Positions 1 through 12,700 are shown, counted from the first letter of the stretch. The stretch is 64,000 nucleotides of DNA from Diploscapter coronatus (GCA_964036155.1 OZ038423.1:74539249-74603248); one strand, 5' to 3'. Notes: a model not told the origin generated them from the sequence alone. Translations and numbers: made by a program.

Positions 1-507
1 GGCTTGACCAGCTCTGAAACGCATTTTTTTCAAAGATTCTTTTACTTTTCAGTTTTTGCTGTTGTAAATTTTTGCCTTTTTTTCCAAAACCAACCGATAT
101 TGTCGACGTCCGATCGCATGGAGACGAGCTTGGCGAAGACGTTATTCGGCTGTCGCTTGTTTTGCGTGTGCTCGCCGAGAGTCAGCTGACTTTCTTTCTC
201 AAATTCAAACATTTAAATTCTGGTCTAAAATTAGGTTCTTTTTTTTTCGCAAACTCACCAACTGGCTGAGTGCAATCGCTTGCGTCGGGCTGATTGCTGA
301 GGCAAGCCGGGCCATCTCGTAGACAGACCTACTCAAAAATAAAAGACTTTTTATCGAAAAAAATAAATTACTAATTTTTAAATTGCAAAAGTGGACGTAA
401 AGTCTCAAAATTTCAAAGTTCCAACTGACTTGTCCGAGCCCGTGGTGTTGATCGAGTTCCGCATCGCAACGTCGCCGGACACCATGACGGGGAGCGCCCG
501 AAAATCA
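1..507 (-). CDS. 3' part of an unidentified gene running off the left edge
   Basis: Four minus-strand exon pieces join in phase: 430-507, 259-328, 95-185 and the piece ending at 13. Each has a TTTCAG-, GAGTAG- or GTCAG-type acceptor, and the donors are AA|GTCAGT, TTG|GTGAGT and G|GTTGGT. The joined peptide runs through SGDVAMRNSINTTGSDKS, VYEMARLASAISPTQAIAL, then TLGEHTQNKRQPNNVFAK and SMRSDVDNIG, and continues out of the window. The exons are GC-richer than the surrounding introns and use nematode-like codons. I do not recognise the family. It looks soluble, with no membrane segment or signal in these pieces. The first exon shown needs two bases from an upstream exon that I could not place between 508 and 1200. 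Two ORFs of 61 and 65 aa on the opposite strand are shadows. Confidence 0.55.
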
Positions 508-1199
508 CTGAAATCGAGTGAAAATGAATGAAGTTCGAGAAAAGCGCGCGCATTTGTGTGCACTGGCAGACACATGCTCGGCATTCTTTTTCTTTTTTTA
601 GCATTTTTGTAAAGTGTATCTGTTTGTCTGTTCAGGCTTATTTCTCGGAATCTGGAAATCGTACCTCTATGTATGATGCACTATTCGATAGGTGTCTCAA
701 TTGCATCATGTGCAACGTAACTTTTCTGACGACTTTTGGCCTAATTTTGGATACTTAGGGCCAAAAAACGATAGTTGCTTAATTTTGACATCGAAATTTG
801 CATACTAGAATAGCTTTGAAAATGCACAAAAGGTAGAGAATTGGTAATGAATCAGCCATTAACACTCGGGTTGGAGTGGAATGAGAAGGATTGTTTTTTG
901 TCACTGTTCTGCTTTCTGTTACTGTCCTGTTTTTCTCTTACTGTTTTGTTTTGTTCTCTTTGCACTGCCGGTCGGCTACATTATTTTCGTATTTTTTGTA
1001 TAGTTTACAACATGATAATATTTCCAATGATATTTGTGAAATAGAAGCGTATAATGCAAATTTTGAATATGTAAAACATGAAGGGGATTATAAGCAAAGT
1101 GAGTCAATGAACAGATAATTTGTAATTTTGACTCTCGAATTTTATATAAATTATCAAATTAGCGGAATGCAAAATTGAATATAAAAGCAAAGAAAATCG
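508..1199. other. No gene seen
   Basis: AT-rich sequence with short random ORFs. It must hold, or lie upstream of, the missing 5' exon of the left-edge minus gene, but no convincing coding stretch with splice sites was found. Confidence 0.5.
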
Positions 1200-1750
1200 C
1201 TATTAGTCTTTGCTAAGAAAGGGCTAAAAATCAACAAAGAAATCTACCAAGAGACGATCTTCGAGGATACTCTCCTTCCTTGGACCCAAACCCACTTCGG
1301 ACAACGTCCCTGAACCTATCAACAAGATTCCACCCTCGCTCACAAAGCCAAATCCATGCAAAAGTGGTGCCACGCAAATATTCCAGATTTCATCGACTCC
1401 TCTAAATGGCTTGCCACTTCCCCGATTTGAACCCCTGGATTATAGCATCTGGAATGAACTGCAGAAAAAGGCTTGCTCGACATCCCACACCACTTTGGAA
1501 TCCCTCAAACGAGCTCTGACAAAAGCCTGGGCCGATCTTGACCTGAACTTCATCCGCAATTCCGTCGACTCGTTTCCTCACAGACTCAGGCGCTGTATCA
1601 AAGCCAGTGGCGGTCATTTCGAAAATTGTTAATTGATTTTTGTTTCTGAAGACAAATAAATTATTTATAAAAAGCGGTTTTTCATTTGAACGCTTATTCC
1701 TTTTTTACGGCGAAAAATATTTTTTCAACAATACTTATTGTCCACCCTGT
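1200..1750 (+). pseudogene. Decayed mariner-type transposase, 3' fragment
   Basis: The translation shows the C-terminal half of an IS630/Tc1/mariner transposase. It starts near FAKKGLKINKEIYQ and passes a degenerate QQDSTLAHKAK block, corresponding to the usual QQDSAPAH. A SPDLNPLDYSIW block follows, and the frame ends at TAA 1630-1632. It is broken in at least two places: an in-frame TGA replaces Trp just before the QQDS block (about 1310), and one base is missing inside the SPDLNP block (about 1423). The 3' end at 1739-1750 (CAGGGTGGACA-type on the other strand) looks like a mariner terminal inverted repeat. I found no 5' half or 5' terminus, so the copy is truncated. Family assignment rests on motif recognition only. 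Confidence 0.8.
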
Positions 1751-2193
1751 ATGTGCATGCATTATTCTATCAAACACCTTAATTCTTGCATATTGTAAGA
1801 TTACTGCATTAATAAATTAATTTTAAAACATCCCTGTCGTTATTCTTCCCATTTTCATACATCAAATTTTCTACCAAGAAGGTATTAACAATATTGTCTC
1901 TTTCGTATCAAGAGGAGCATTATGCATGAGTCTGTCAATTTAATCCGATAATTAACAGATTAAAACGTTCGAAAAATCCGTTAGTTTTCTGTTCATAATA
2001 GGTGTTAATGCTTAAAAGTTTTAAATTCAACTAATATGCAAGTTTAATGACATTTTCATATACTCTTTCATTCCGGAATTTATTGTCCGTAACTTGTTCA
2101 CTAGAAAACCAACGAGCGTTAGGATTAAAAATGTCGGAAATTGAAGCGAATTGTTACTGATTAAGTGAAAACACTCTATTTTGTCTAATTTAA
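1751..2193. other. Upstream region of receptor kinase A
   Basis: AT-rich, with no ORF or repeat I can support. It lies directly upstream of the signal-peptide exon of receptor kinase A and probably contains its promoter. No TATA box can be singled out against this base composition. Confidence 0.4.
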
Positions 2194-5100
2194 ATGAATC
2201 TCGCTTATTCTAACTACTTTATAAATAAAATACTATTCATCATGGTTACGTTTATTATCTTCTGTTGTCGAGGTGAAGGTTAGTTTTGAGAAAAATATCA
2301 GGTGCATTTTGAATCATACTCTCGTAAAAAACGAAAATAAAAATTAACTCATGAACTAAATAATACGTTACGCCGGCGCCCTGCGTATGTTCAATGCCCC
2401 TTTATGGGCTTGCTTCCTAGCTCCGGTTCTATAGCCGCAGTTATGGCGTGCGTAAATGGGATAGGCTAGGTCATGCTTGTTTCGTGCATGGTACTGAGAC
2501 CGTAGCCTACGCGTGTAGTGCCTTCCTAACTTATGGTTTGAATGGACTTACAGGGCTCTCCTCATATTGTTTATTATGTACAGCTGGGCGGAATAGTTAC
2601 AATATATATAATAAGAATATAATTACATTAAATATACATAAATATAGAGAAGGGGAAGAAAGGGCTAAAGCCCTTAGGCGTCACATCCCTTGGCCTTGGA
2701 AATGTCTCTCTACTGCCCTCGGGGAGGCGAGCATCTGCCTTTGGTATTAGAGATGGAAAAGATAAAGAACCGTGGGCGGCGCAACTTTCGTCGCGCCTTC
2801 CACGATCCTTCTGGCACAAATACATGATTTCAAGAACACCAACATTGTTATCTTCCTTAACTACTTCACCAATCAGTACAATTATGAAAATTTGCATAAA
2901 TTCATTCAATAATTTAGATGCATGTTCTGCCTGTTCACAGCCCCCACCAACAGTACTGCAGCCGAAAGTACGAACTCGATTTTGGATACAAATCAAGTAT
3001 TTAATTTAAATTATATCATCAAGAAAAATTTAGGATTCTGGGGCTAAATGTACGAATGCAATGATTCTAGAAAGTTTCACTGCCGCCAATAAGTTTGATA
3101 AAACTAAATGCAAGTATGATTCCGATATTATTTGAGTTTAACGAAGTTTTATCAAAAATGTAAACAAATCATTTTTTGATTTAAGACATTATGTTCAATG
3201 TAATAAAACAGCTTCAATCGTTGCACACTACACTGACAAAGGTGAAAGTAGCTGTTTGACTGGTCTGGCTAGAATGGACTACATGTGCATAAATTCGACT
3301 TGGATGGCAGAATTTCGTGGTGATTATTATCCAGGAGTCGATCAACTATACTGCTATGAGAGCGATGAAAGTAATCTTAATATTTACACATTTTAACAAG
3401 ATATCGATAAAGATTAGAGCATATTTAATTAAATTTTCTTGAAAAGTAAAAATCGTAAAATCTGTTATAAAATTTCTATTTAGATTTATGTTCGAAATGT
3501 CCAGAATCATTACAACCCCTTCAACCTGGAGTAAGTATCTATAGAAACATCTAAAGATACATTTATTTAGAATAAAACAAAATGTGACGATGATGATCAA
3601 ACTATTACATCTAGTAAATTGGTGAATGTAACAGATGATAGCAGCGTATGCACGTAAGATGTTATTTAACTCACAATAAATGAATTATAGTGGCGGGTAA
3701 AAGTATGAACTAAAAGTCTCAAATTTAACACGAAGAGTTGACATTTACATGAACGAATCATTCTGAAATCTGATAAGCGTATAAGGAACTCTTAGACCTA
3801 AAAATATGATAAAATTCACCTATTAAGAATGTGTTACAAATAATTAAAACTTAAGTCTGTTATTCTCATGACAATAAAGTGGTTTTAATGGATCGTTTTA
3901 AGGTGGCAAGTGGTGTGTTCAGTGCTATCTTCTGGAACCTGGATCAATTTGAATGACACAAATGATTGTATGCTTTATGGATATAATTTGAGTCCGACTT
4001 ATATGTGTCTCAATGGAAAATGGACTGTATTGAGTTGCGATGCTGAACCTTGCCAGTTATTTTCATATCACGAAATTGACGAAATTTATTGCGTTGAGTC
4101 AAAGAGTAAGAAAATGTGTAACTAAATATATGAAGAAAAAAAACATTTATAATTTATGGATATAGTCTTAGACCGCTTTAGAGACATTGCATCTTACTTA
4201 AAAGAAATGATTAGTTGCTACGATTGAAGTGAATTTGTTACTAAAAGATTAAATTTAGCTACTACAGCATTGACAACTAAAGGGACGACTAAAATTTCAC
4301 ATTCGTCAACATATTCAACTCATAAAACATCGATTCCACAAACATCGGCAAAACCGATTACCACAAGCCTTAAAACGAAAACTGGCAATAAGAAAATAAT
4401 AAGTTCGACCTAACCTAATTGTAAGATACGACATTAGATAGTAATTATTTTCAGTTTATGCAATTGTCATAGCATCAGTCATTGCATTATTAGTCGTTAT
4501 ATCTATCATCGTTATTTGTATTTATATATCGTACAGAAGGAAAAGGGAAACTCTGAAATTCTTTAGAACGAAAGCGTATATGAGAATCATTGTATTTAAA
4601 TAAACAATAGAATCTTTCAGATCAGGAAACAATTATCGGTTGAGTGATGCAGCAGTACTCGAGTAGGACAGTTTTCAATATACACTGAATCCTTTAAAAT
4701 AAATTCCCGTAAATTTAGCGACCCATGGATGATAAACTCTGACAAACTAGAAATTCACCGGCAAACTTTGATTGGACATGGCACATTCTCCGAAGTTTAC
4801 ATAGGCTTTTTATATGGTAAATTATTACTCAATCGATTTATTTAGCAATTATAAATTTATATTTAGGCGATATACCAATTTTCAAAATAATTAAAAATCT
4901 CAACACGCAATTACATTCGAAAACCTCAGAGCTTACGACTAAAGTTATTTTTTTTAAATGCCTCCTAATTTTCCAAAACTTGAAGGCTGCTGTCAAGTGC
5001 ATGCTCGAATACGCAACGGAAAACGAGCTGAATAATTTTCGAGAAGAAGTCGAAATTATGAAACTTCTCGAGTATCATTCTAATGTTGTTTGGTAGTTTT

Positions 5101-6364
5101 GGCAAACAATAAATAATAATTATCTGAATGATTCAGTATGTATGGATATTCATTGAGCGAAAATTTACCACGAATAATCCTCGAATATTGCCAAATAGGA
5201 GATTTGAAAGGATACCTTTCCAAAATCAATCCAGATGAAATTGAGGTTATATTTCTCATTCAAGACGTAGAAAATATTTCTAATTATTAGGACGAAAGAG
5301 AAGTTTCGAAAGAATTCGTTTCCTTCAGCTGGCAAATTAGCAACGGAATGGTTTGTTTTAAATTTATCAATGAAATTTGAAACTTTTAGTGCTACATCTC
5401 TTCAAAAAATATAATACACAGAGATTTAGCTGCAAGGAATGTTCTTTTAACCAGTGAAAAAGTAGCCAAAGTAATCTTATAGCCATAAAGAATATAGATA
5501 TTGAAATTTTATAAAATCAGGTTTCTGATTTTGGGATGTCAATTAAATCAAATGAAGAGGAGAATCAGGATAAATCTTATCAAAGATTACTACCTATCAG
5601 ATGGTCGGCGCCAGAAACGTTCGGACTCAAGTCATTTAGTGAAAAGAGCGATGTGTAAAAATCTATCATTTGAGAAAATGGTATTGCCTAATTTAGATGG
5701 TCCTTTGGTGTTACGATTTGGGAGATATTCTCGTTCGGTGAAATGCCATATAAAGGGATTGAATCGGCTGAGCTACAACGATTTCTAATTGGTGGGAACC
5801 GTCTCGAAAAGCCTAAACTTTGCGAAGAGCAATTGTAATATTTTATATCGTTAATATCATAAAATCAAAAAGAGAGGCTCATAGACGTCTATTTTCATCT
5901 CCAAATTTTCAACAAATTCTAATCTTTCAAGCCATCATAACTCCATATCAAATGATAGTACGAACTTTAAATTAAGTCTAAATTTACTTTACACAATCAA
6001 AGAAACATTATAAAATAATTCCTGAAATTATCAGAATCGGGCAATGGATAGTTTAGGAATTTTAGAGGGTCGATTTTTATTAGATTTTACGTTATTTTCT
6101 TTTCTAATTAATGCAACTTCAGATATTTATTGATGAACAATTGCTGGTGCGATGATCTGAATGATAGGCCTTCCTTCGAATGTGTAATTATTCATTTTAT
6201 ACATTAAATTAATACTAAATCAAGGCTATTCATATATGTAATAAAATATATTTAAGCTAAAAGCCGAGATATCGAATCATATTCTGAAGAATAATCATTA
6301 TTATGGCTATGTAGATCTACAACATATTCAAACAAATTCAACTAATTTATCAAAATTGCAATAA
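2194..6364 (+). CDS. Receptor tyrosine kinase A with two eight-cysteine modules
   Basis: Twenty phase-consistent exons encode 668 aa: 2194-2272, 2918-2967, 3034-3113, 3186-3370, 3484-3530, 3571-3653, 3903-4105, 4259-4402, 4455-4575, 4621-4662, 4719-4816, 4867-4943, 4986-5092, 5137-5245, 5291-5350, 5390-5470, 5521-5654, 5697-5834, 6123-6183, 6257-6364. In order: signal peptide; two cysteine-rich modules (CSAC..., CSKC...), each from three exons; Thr/Ser stalk; membrane helix (VIASVIALLVVISIIVICIY) then RRKRK; kinase. Kinase motifs are GHGTFSEVY, AAVK, an alpha-C Glu, HRDLAARN, DFG, WSAPE and DVWSFGV, all those needed for catalysis. The order predicts a surface receptor; the ligand is unknown. 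The fragmented nematode-specific ectodomain resembles no named RTK class. The stalk exon uses a weak donor (GTTCGA); a better one 19 bases on lies behind an in-frame TAA. Kinase B downstream is a tandem paralogue. Confidence 0.85.
2273..2917 (+). other. Intron 1 of kinase A with a GC-rich insert-like block
   Basis: This is the only long intron of kinase A. Positions about 2370-2815 are clearly GC-richer than the flanks, with GCCGGCGCCC and GGGCGGCGCAAC stretches, which suggests inserted repeat DNA. I found no terminal repeats or target duplication, so its nature is open. Confidence 0.35.
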
Positions 6365-6770
6365 TTTGTTTAATTTCGGATATTATGTAGATAATAAAAG
6401 TTATGCCCTTCAATTAGAGAGAATACGGTAGTGATAATAATTATTTTCAGGGTTATTTAACCAATTACTAAATAATGAATTCAATTTGTATTAGTATAAT
6501 AGATTATTTGTAATAAAAACTAAAATCTTATATAGCTCGTTTAGTGATTATTTATTATTCCGTCTTCTTCATAAGTCGTCAAGTAAAACGCGCCTAAAGA
6601 CGGTATTATCTAGTTTAAATGTTGATTTAAACATGATAATGCATTCTAGACTTGTGTCTCCCTAGACTGATAGTTTTCTTCATTTACTCAGTTTATAAAT
6701 ACATAATCGACCATGATATTAGGCAATTTTTATTTTGAAATAAATTTCAGAACTATATTTATTAATTCAT
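6365..6770. other. Spacer between the two receptor kinase genes
   Basis: This 406-bp AT-rich spacer holds the AATAAA at 6393-6398 for gene A and presumably the promoter of gene B. No other feature is visible. Confidence 0.5.
6393..6398 (+). terminator. Polyadenylation signal of kinase A
   Basis: AATAAA lies 29 bases after the TAA of kinase A, at a normal distance for a nematode 3' UTR. Confidence 0.55.
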
Positions 6771-9700
6771 ATGTCCAACATGTGCTTGTATCGTATTATT
6801 TTCTTACTTCCTATGATTCTAGTCATGAATTTACCAACGAGTTGCATATCAGAAATACTTGACGGTTTGTTTTCCTTAACTAATTATGATATATTCATAA
6901 GATTATTCAACTGAATAATAAATTCCAATAATTTGTATTATTTTTGAAATATGTTTCTTTATTTATAAAGATTTACTCATAAATAAACGATCGAATGTAA
7001 ATGCTACATAATATCTGTAGAAAAATTTTATACAAATTAATTCATGACTGAAATGGAAAGACATGATTTAAAACTTGAACAATTTGTCGTACAGGTTGAT
7101 CAAATTTAGATGGTTGCGCAATTTGCCCTGGTCTACCACCGCCAGTTCTGAAGCCAAATGTAAGCATTCGTATATTGTTTAGATTATAATATTACAACAT
7201 TCTTCCTACATATTACTTTGTATACTATTCTTTCCAATTGCTAAAACATAGGCCATCTGCCTTTTCATTGTTCTAATCATTCTATTCTTATCTAACATAA
7301 TTTACCACATTTCATTCTATCTTCTAGCTTCACTCAAATCATTAATTGCTTGGAGGATAACGATTAGTATAAAACAGCTTGTGATGATAATAGTAAACTA
7401 CACAGATATTTTAAATTCATAAATACGCAAGCTCTATCACGGTATATTATAAGATTTAGGACACTGATATTGAATTGAAATGTACCAATGAGACAACAAT
7501 CTATCCCCGTCTTATAGTTCAAGATTATGTCCCACCATGCAGGTATAATCAGATAATCAGCAAACATAATAACACTAAAATTGTAGAAACATAATTCTTA
7601 TCTCAAGTTACATTCTCTGAACTCTTTTAAAATCTCATGATTATCAGACTTGGGACTTTTCCACCGCAACTGCGGTGCGGTGGTCAAATTTGATCAAAAG
7701 TCCCAAGTCTGATGATTATTAAATTATATAATATATAATTTATATTTTATTATTTACTTATTTATTTAAGATACCTAGTCAGTTGCCAAGACAGTTCATC
7801 AATTGTGTTTCACACAGCAGATGATGACAAATGTGTAAAGGCCGTTATTTGGGTGTATTATGCATGTAGAAATGGAAGTTGGGTTGTGATGGTTAATTCT
7901 GATACATACTATAATGTGGATCAAATATACTGTTATGAGAACGGAGAAAGTAAGAATCATTATTTTACATTTCTGAATTGATAGAAAAAAATAATTATAA
8001 AAAGAACAATATTTCATAAATATTTATACAGGGTCTTTAAAATATTTCTCCAATGCTTTGTCATGACATAGGAACCTTATTTACCATCAAAATCGGATCC
8101 TAATTCTTATCTCATGTAGTCAGAACGTGGGCAATTTACTGGGTAAATTTGAGGATCGAAACGAATTATATTTTGGGTATAAGCGTGACAAAATACGTCA
8201 TAAAATGGATAGAACTTTACCATCTTTGATGCGGTTTTCTGCATTAAATACTCAAAGTTCTCATAATTAGAGACCACAAGTGAATTTCTGTTAACTGTCA
8301 CAAAATATCAAAGGCTATTTTCTAAAAGCCTGTATTTTTCAGAATCAAAATCTTTTTTTATTTCGAATTTCACTAAGAAAATTTATTTATTCATGCTATC
8401 TTCATTAGAACTGAGTTGAGGAACATTAAATTAATGATATTGATTGAATAAATTTGAAAATGAAGCGCAATTACTGTAAGAATGCCGTCTTTTTTCTGAT
8501 AAAACTTTATACAAAAATCGAAACTATTCGAAAATTTTCTTTTCACTAAAATAGGTCTTCGAATATGCTCTACAAAATTAGACCTGTTCAAGAACTGTAC
8601 AAATCTCTATAACGATAGTACTGTATCGTCTTACGTTTACTATGTAAATTTCATTGCGCGAATTTATAATGAAAATGTGTCTCGGTGAAAGGAGTAACTT
8701 TGGCTAACATTGTGTTTTCATGAAAAATTAACTTTTTCGATAAAATCACTTTTCAACAGTTTTGCATTAGCTCAACGGTTTTTTTTCTCCTTTTTAAAGG
8801 CAGAATTGAGCGTGGCTTGTGGTCTCTAAATATACCTGATATTTTCAGCAATATAATCTATCGTTTAAACATGTCCGTAGATGTTACGTAAATTTAAAAT
8901 TTAATAGAGTTCGAATTCGACTAATTCACTCATATTATAGACTCGTGCGCCGCCTGTGGACAGCCATTGGCACCTCTTCAGCCTGGGGTGGGTTATTTTA
9001 ATGATAGAAAAATGTGAAAGGATTAAATTCGAAGAATCGACTTGACGAAGTAAAGTCTAAAGTTAAGAGAGGAGTGTTTATGTTTATATGACGCGCTACT
9101 AATTTATATTAACTTACATACTACCTATCTACCCGTTCATATCGAGTAATTCAGAAATACTCTATAAATGTCTTTAAAAACTACATATCTATACAAATGA
9201 AATAAAAAAATTGCCTTTTAATTAACAGCTAATCGAATTTTAGAATGAATCGCAACGCAAATGCAATGGGGGAAATATTGGTGAAAGCTCACTTAGTAAT
9301 TTTACCGTTACGGATTCTTTTATTTGCCAGTACTTATAATTTTTTATTTTAAATTTGTATATTGCAAATAGTTGCATCACTTATAGGATCGAAATAGTTT
9401 GTTTGGATACTTTTAACTCTAATGTTTTTTATCATATTGCTGGAGAAGAACAGAGTTGCTTTATAGATACTGAAAGTGCTTCCGTCTATTACTGTAATTT
9501 TGGCAAATGGGCTCGTGGTGGATTTGAGGGCGCGTCTATACTTCGTCCACCATGGACGTGGACAAGGCGAAATAGTGCACGAAAAAGAAGAGAGGAAAAG
9601 AAGACAGAAATCCAGTGAGGTTTGTAACTCTCCTCATGGACGCGTGTTATCTCGTGCTCTCTCGTTCCCTTCTCGCTATAATCAATAATAAGGAATCCGC

Positions 9701-12700
9701 GCGACAGAAACCGTGGCCGAGTGGTAAGTCGCCTCACGCCTCACTGCCACTTTTTTCTCTATGCCTCGCTGAGGTGGAACGACATACTACTCGGCCACGG
9801 TTTCTGTCGCGCGGATTCCCTATTCTCGGTTATAGCGAGAAGGGAACGAGAGAGCACGAGATAACACGCGTCCATGAGGAGAGTTACAAGCCTCACTGCG
9901 AATTTCTGCCTTCTTTTTCCCTCCTCTTTTTCGCCTTGTCCACGTCCACGGTGGACGAAGTCTGAACGCGCCCTAATTACTTCTTTAGATGTAACATCTT
10001 ACTATATAATCGATCAACTTTATTGCTCTAGTAGCGATTATGAAGGTAGTTGTACGAATTCATTATATATACATGTCTATCATAAATGTAATATATGGTT
10101 AATTTTGCAATTAAAACTCTAACAATTAAGACGCATTCTTTGAATAACCTGAACAAACTATTAAGAGCGGCCGGACAACTGCAAAAGTGTCTCGGATCCG
10201 AACCAAACTTATATGGTGGATACACCCATGGGTCCTAATCACAAAAATTAGGTTTTTAGGTCCCGCCCCCAAAAGTGGGCGGAGCTAGGTGGGGGTCAAA
10301 GTTGGTTGTTTTTGCGATTTGGCACCCCTCAGGGGGTATAAATAAAACTTTTTTGCTATAAAAGATTTTCGAAAATTTTAAAAAGCATAGAGTAGCCCAT
10401 GTAATTGCGCACCTTCTGGTATATAGATTTTCGAGCAACAACCACCTGCTGGGTCAGAAAGGGGTCCTTATGTCAAAAATGGCGGTATGCTGATGCCCCA
10501 TTTTTGCATAAAATCGATTTTCCTGAAGAAGTTTAGGAGGAGTTCCAAAAATCTGATGCTATATTCGGATTCTATGTATCAAATTACCCTAAAATCAGCC
10601 CTAAAAAGCATGAATTAGGCGGGACATTTTAGAAAAAAAATCAATCAAATAGGCGTGGCCTGAGGGTCGAATTTTACAAAACTGATCAGAAAAATTCAAA
10701 CGATATACCAATCGATAGCCCTTGAAAAATTAAGCAACTTTTGTGAAGACACTACATGGTTATCTATTATGGTAAACATGGTATAGAGGTTTGAATAGAT
10801 CAAACCCAAGAAAATGACAAAAATCTTCAAAAATTCATAACTTTTGTAAAATCAAACCAAATTGAAAAATCTTTTCGGAATATAGTAGTTGGAGGGCAAT
10901 ACTTCATTTTTGGTTCGTAGAGTATCATGTTATCACTTTATCATGTTACCATATGGGTCCATGGTATACCACCCATATGGTACCCGAGTGATACAATATC
11001 AAAATGGATATCAATCGACTCGAAATTGACTGGAGAGTAATATTCGAGTTCATTTCTATCAATTTCAGCAAGTGGTTTCATTATACCATCATTTTAATTG
11101 ACTATAACCACCTATCGAAAAAGACCAAAAATGGGATATTTTCAAATGACCATAAAAGACGATAGACTAATCCCCTTTTCAAGTGGTTTTCAGCATATTA
11201 CTCAGGTCGATAAGGGCTTTCGTTTGGTATATAACATGATGGATATTGGTTACCAAATGGTAACTTGACCATATGGGTCGCTACCATTTGATACCATACC
11301 ATGTTTGGTATCGTTCGACTCCAAATTGAGTGGGAATAAACAATAGATGTCTCTAGCTTCAATTTGAGCTCAAATTCTGGTAGACTGCCTATGGAAATAT
11401 TCTCGTATCATTTTCTTGAAAATTGACATTAAATTTTGGTTTTTGGGGTACCACTCCCATACCATAATAGATAATCATGAGGTGTCTTCACAAAAGTTGC
11501 TTAGTTTTTCAAGGGCTATCAATTGGTGTATCGTTTGAATTTTTCTGATCAGTTTTGTAAAATTCGACCCTCAGGCCACGCCTATTTGATTGATTTTTTT
11601 TCTAAAATGTCCCGCCTAATTCATGCTTTTTAGGGCTGATTTTAGGGTAATTTGATACATAGAATTCGAATATAGCATCAGATTTTTGGAACTCCTCCTA
11701 AACTTCTTCAAGAAAATCGATTTTATGCAAAAAATGCATATTTTGAAACTGCCACTTTTAACACTTTTGACTTTGGGACACCCTCCCATACCCAGCAAGT
11801 GGCTGACCCCCTAAACCATTATATTTTTAGAAAGTACATTCCATGACCATGTTCATTCTTTTTAAATTTTTCGAAAATCTTTCATAGCAAAAAAGTTTTC
11901 TTTATACCCCCTGAGGGGTGCCAAATCGTGAAAACACCCAACTTTGATCCCCACCTAGCTCCGCCCACTTTTGGGGGCGGGACCTAAAAACCTAATTTTT
12001 GTGATTAGGACCCATAGGTGTATCCACCATATAAGTTTGGTTCGGATCCGAGACACTTTTGCAGTTGTCCGACCTTTGTTCGGGTTACTCAAAGAACGCG
12101 TCTTAACAATAAGCATGCGGAACATTATGTCACCATAGAATTACTGCGTTTGTTTGTTTTTTGTTTAACAATCATACAAATTTTAGCTAGTACTATCATG
12201 ACCACAACAGCTTATTCAACAGATGTCAGTACAAGTTTGTCACCAACTGAAAAGCCAATAAGTAGGAATAATACGAAACTAATTGGTATACACATCTATG
12301 TTAATTTCAAATAAAAAAATAGATTTATTAAACTTTAGTTTATATAACTGTTCCAGTTTCGCTTTTTATCATAATGTTAGTGTCTATTAGTATTTTCATC
12401 TACTTATTTTATAGAAGGAGACGAGCTCGAACTTTATTCAGATCAATTGCGTAAATTATACATATTATATTTTAACTAATTTAAACAATTTGTAGATCAC
12501 TAAGAAAAAAGAATAATCTTCAATCAACAAAATGTGAAATCTCTAAGTAAGTCCCTTGAAATATCGACATTAATATCAAAAATAATCTTGACAATATTGT
12601 ATAATTGAAACCTAATCTTTCATTTAGTGATGATCCTTGGATAATAAATTTTGACGGATTACTAATTAACTCAGAATCTTGCATTGGCAGTGGATCATTT

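Noticed and set aside
841..2750. Two ORFs, one near 970 and one near 2580, both containing LCTAGR encoded by entirely different codons
   Set aside because: It looked like a shared retrotransposon tail, but no other residues around it agree and neither ORF has coding character. Probably chance.
7330..7441. Alternative exon b of the first module of kinase B
   Set aside because: This frame has two cysteines but also an in-frame TAG. The exon at 7460-7542 has the right phases and cysteines instead.
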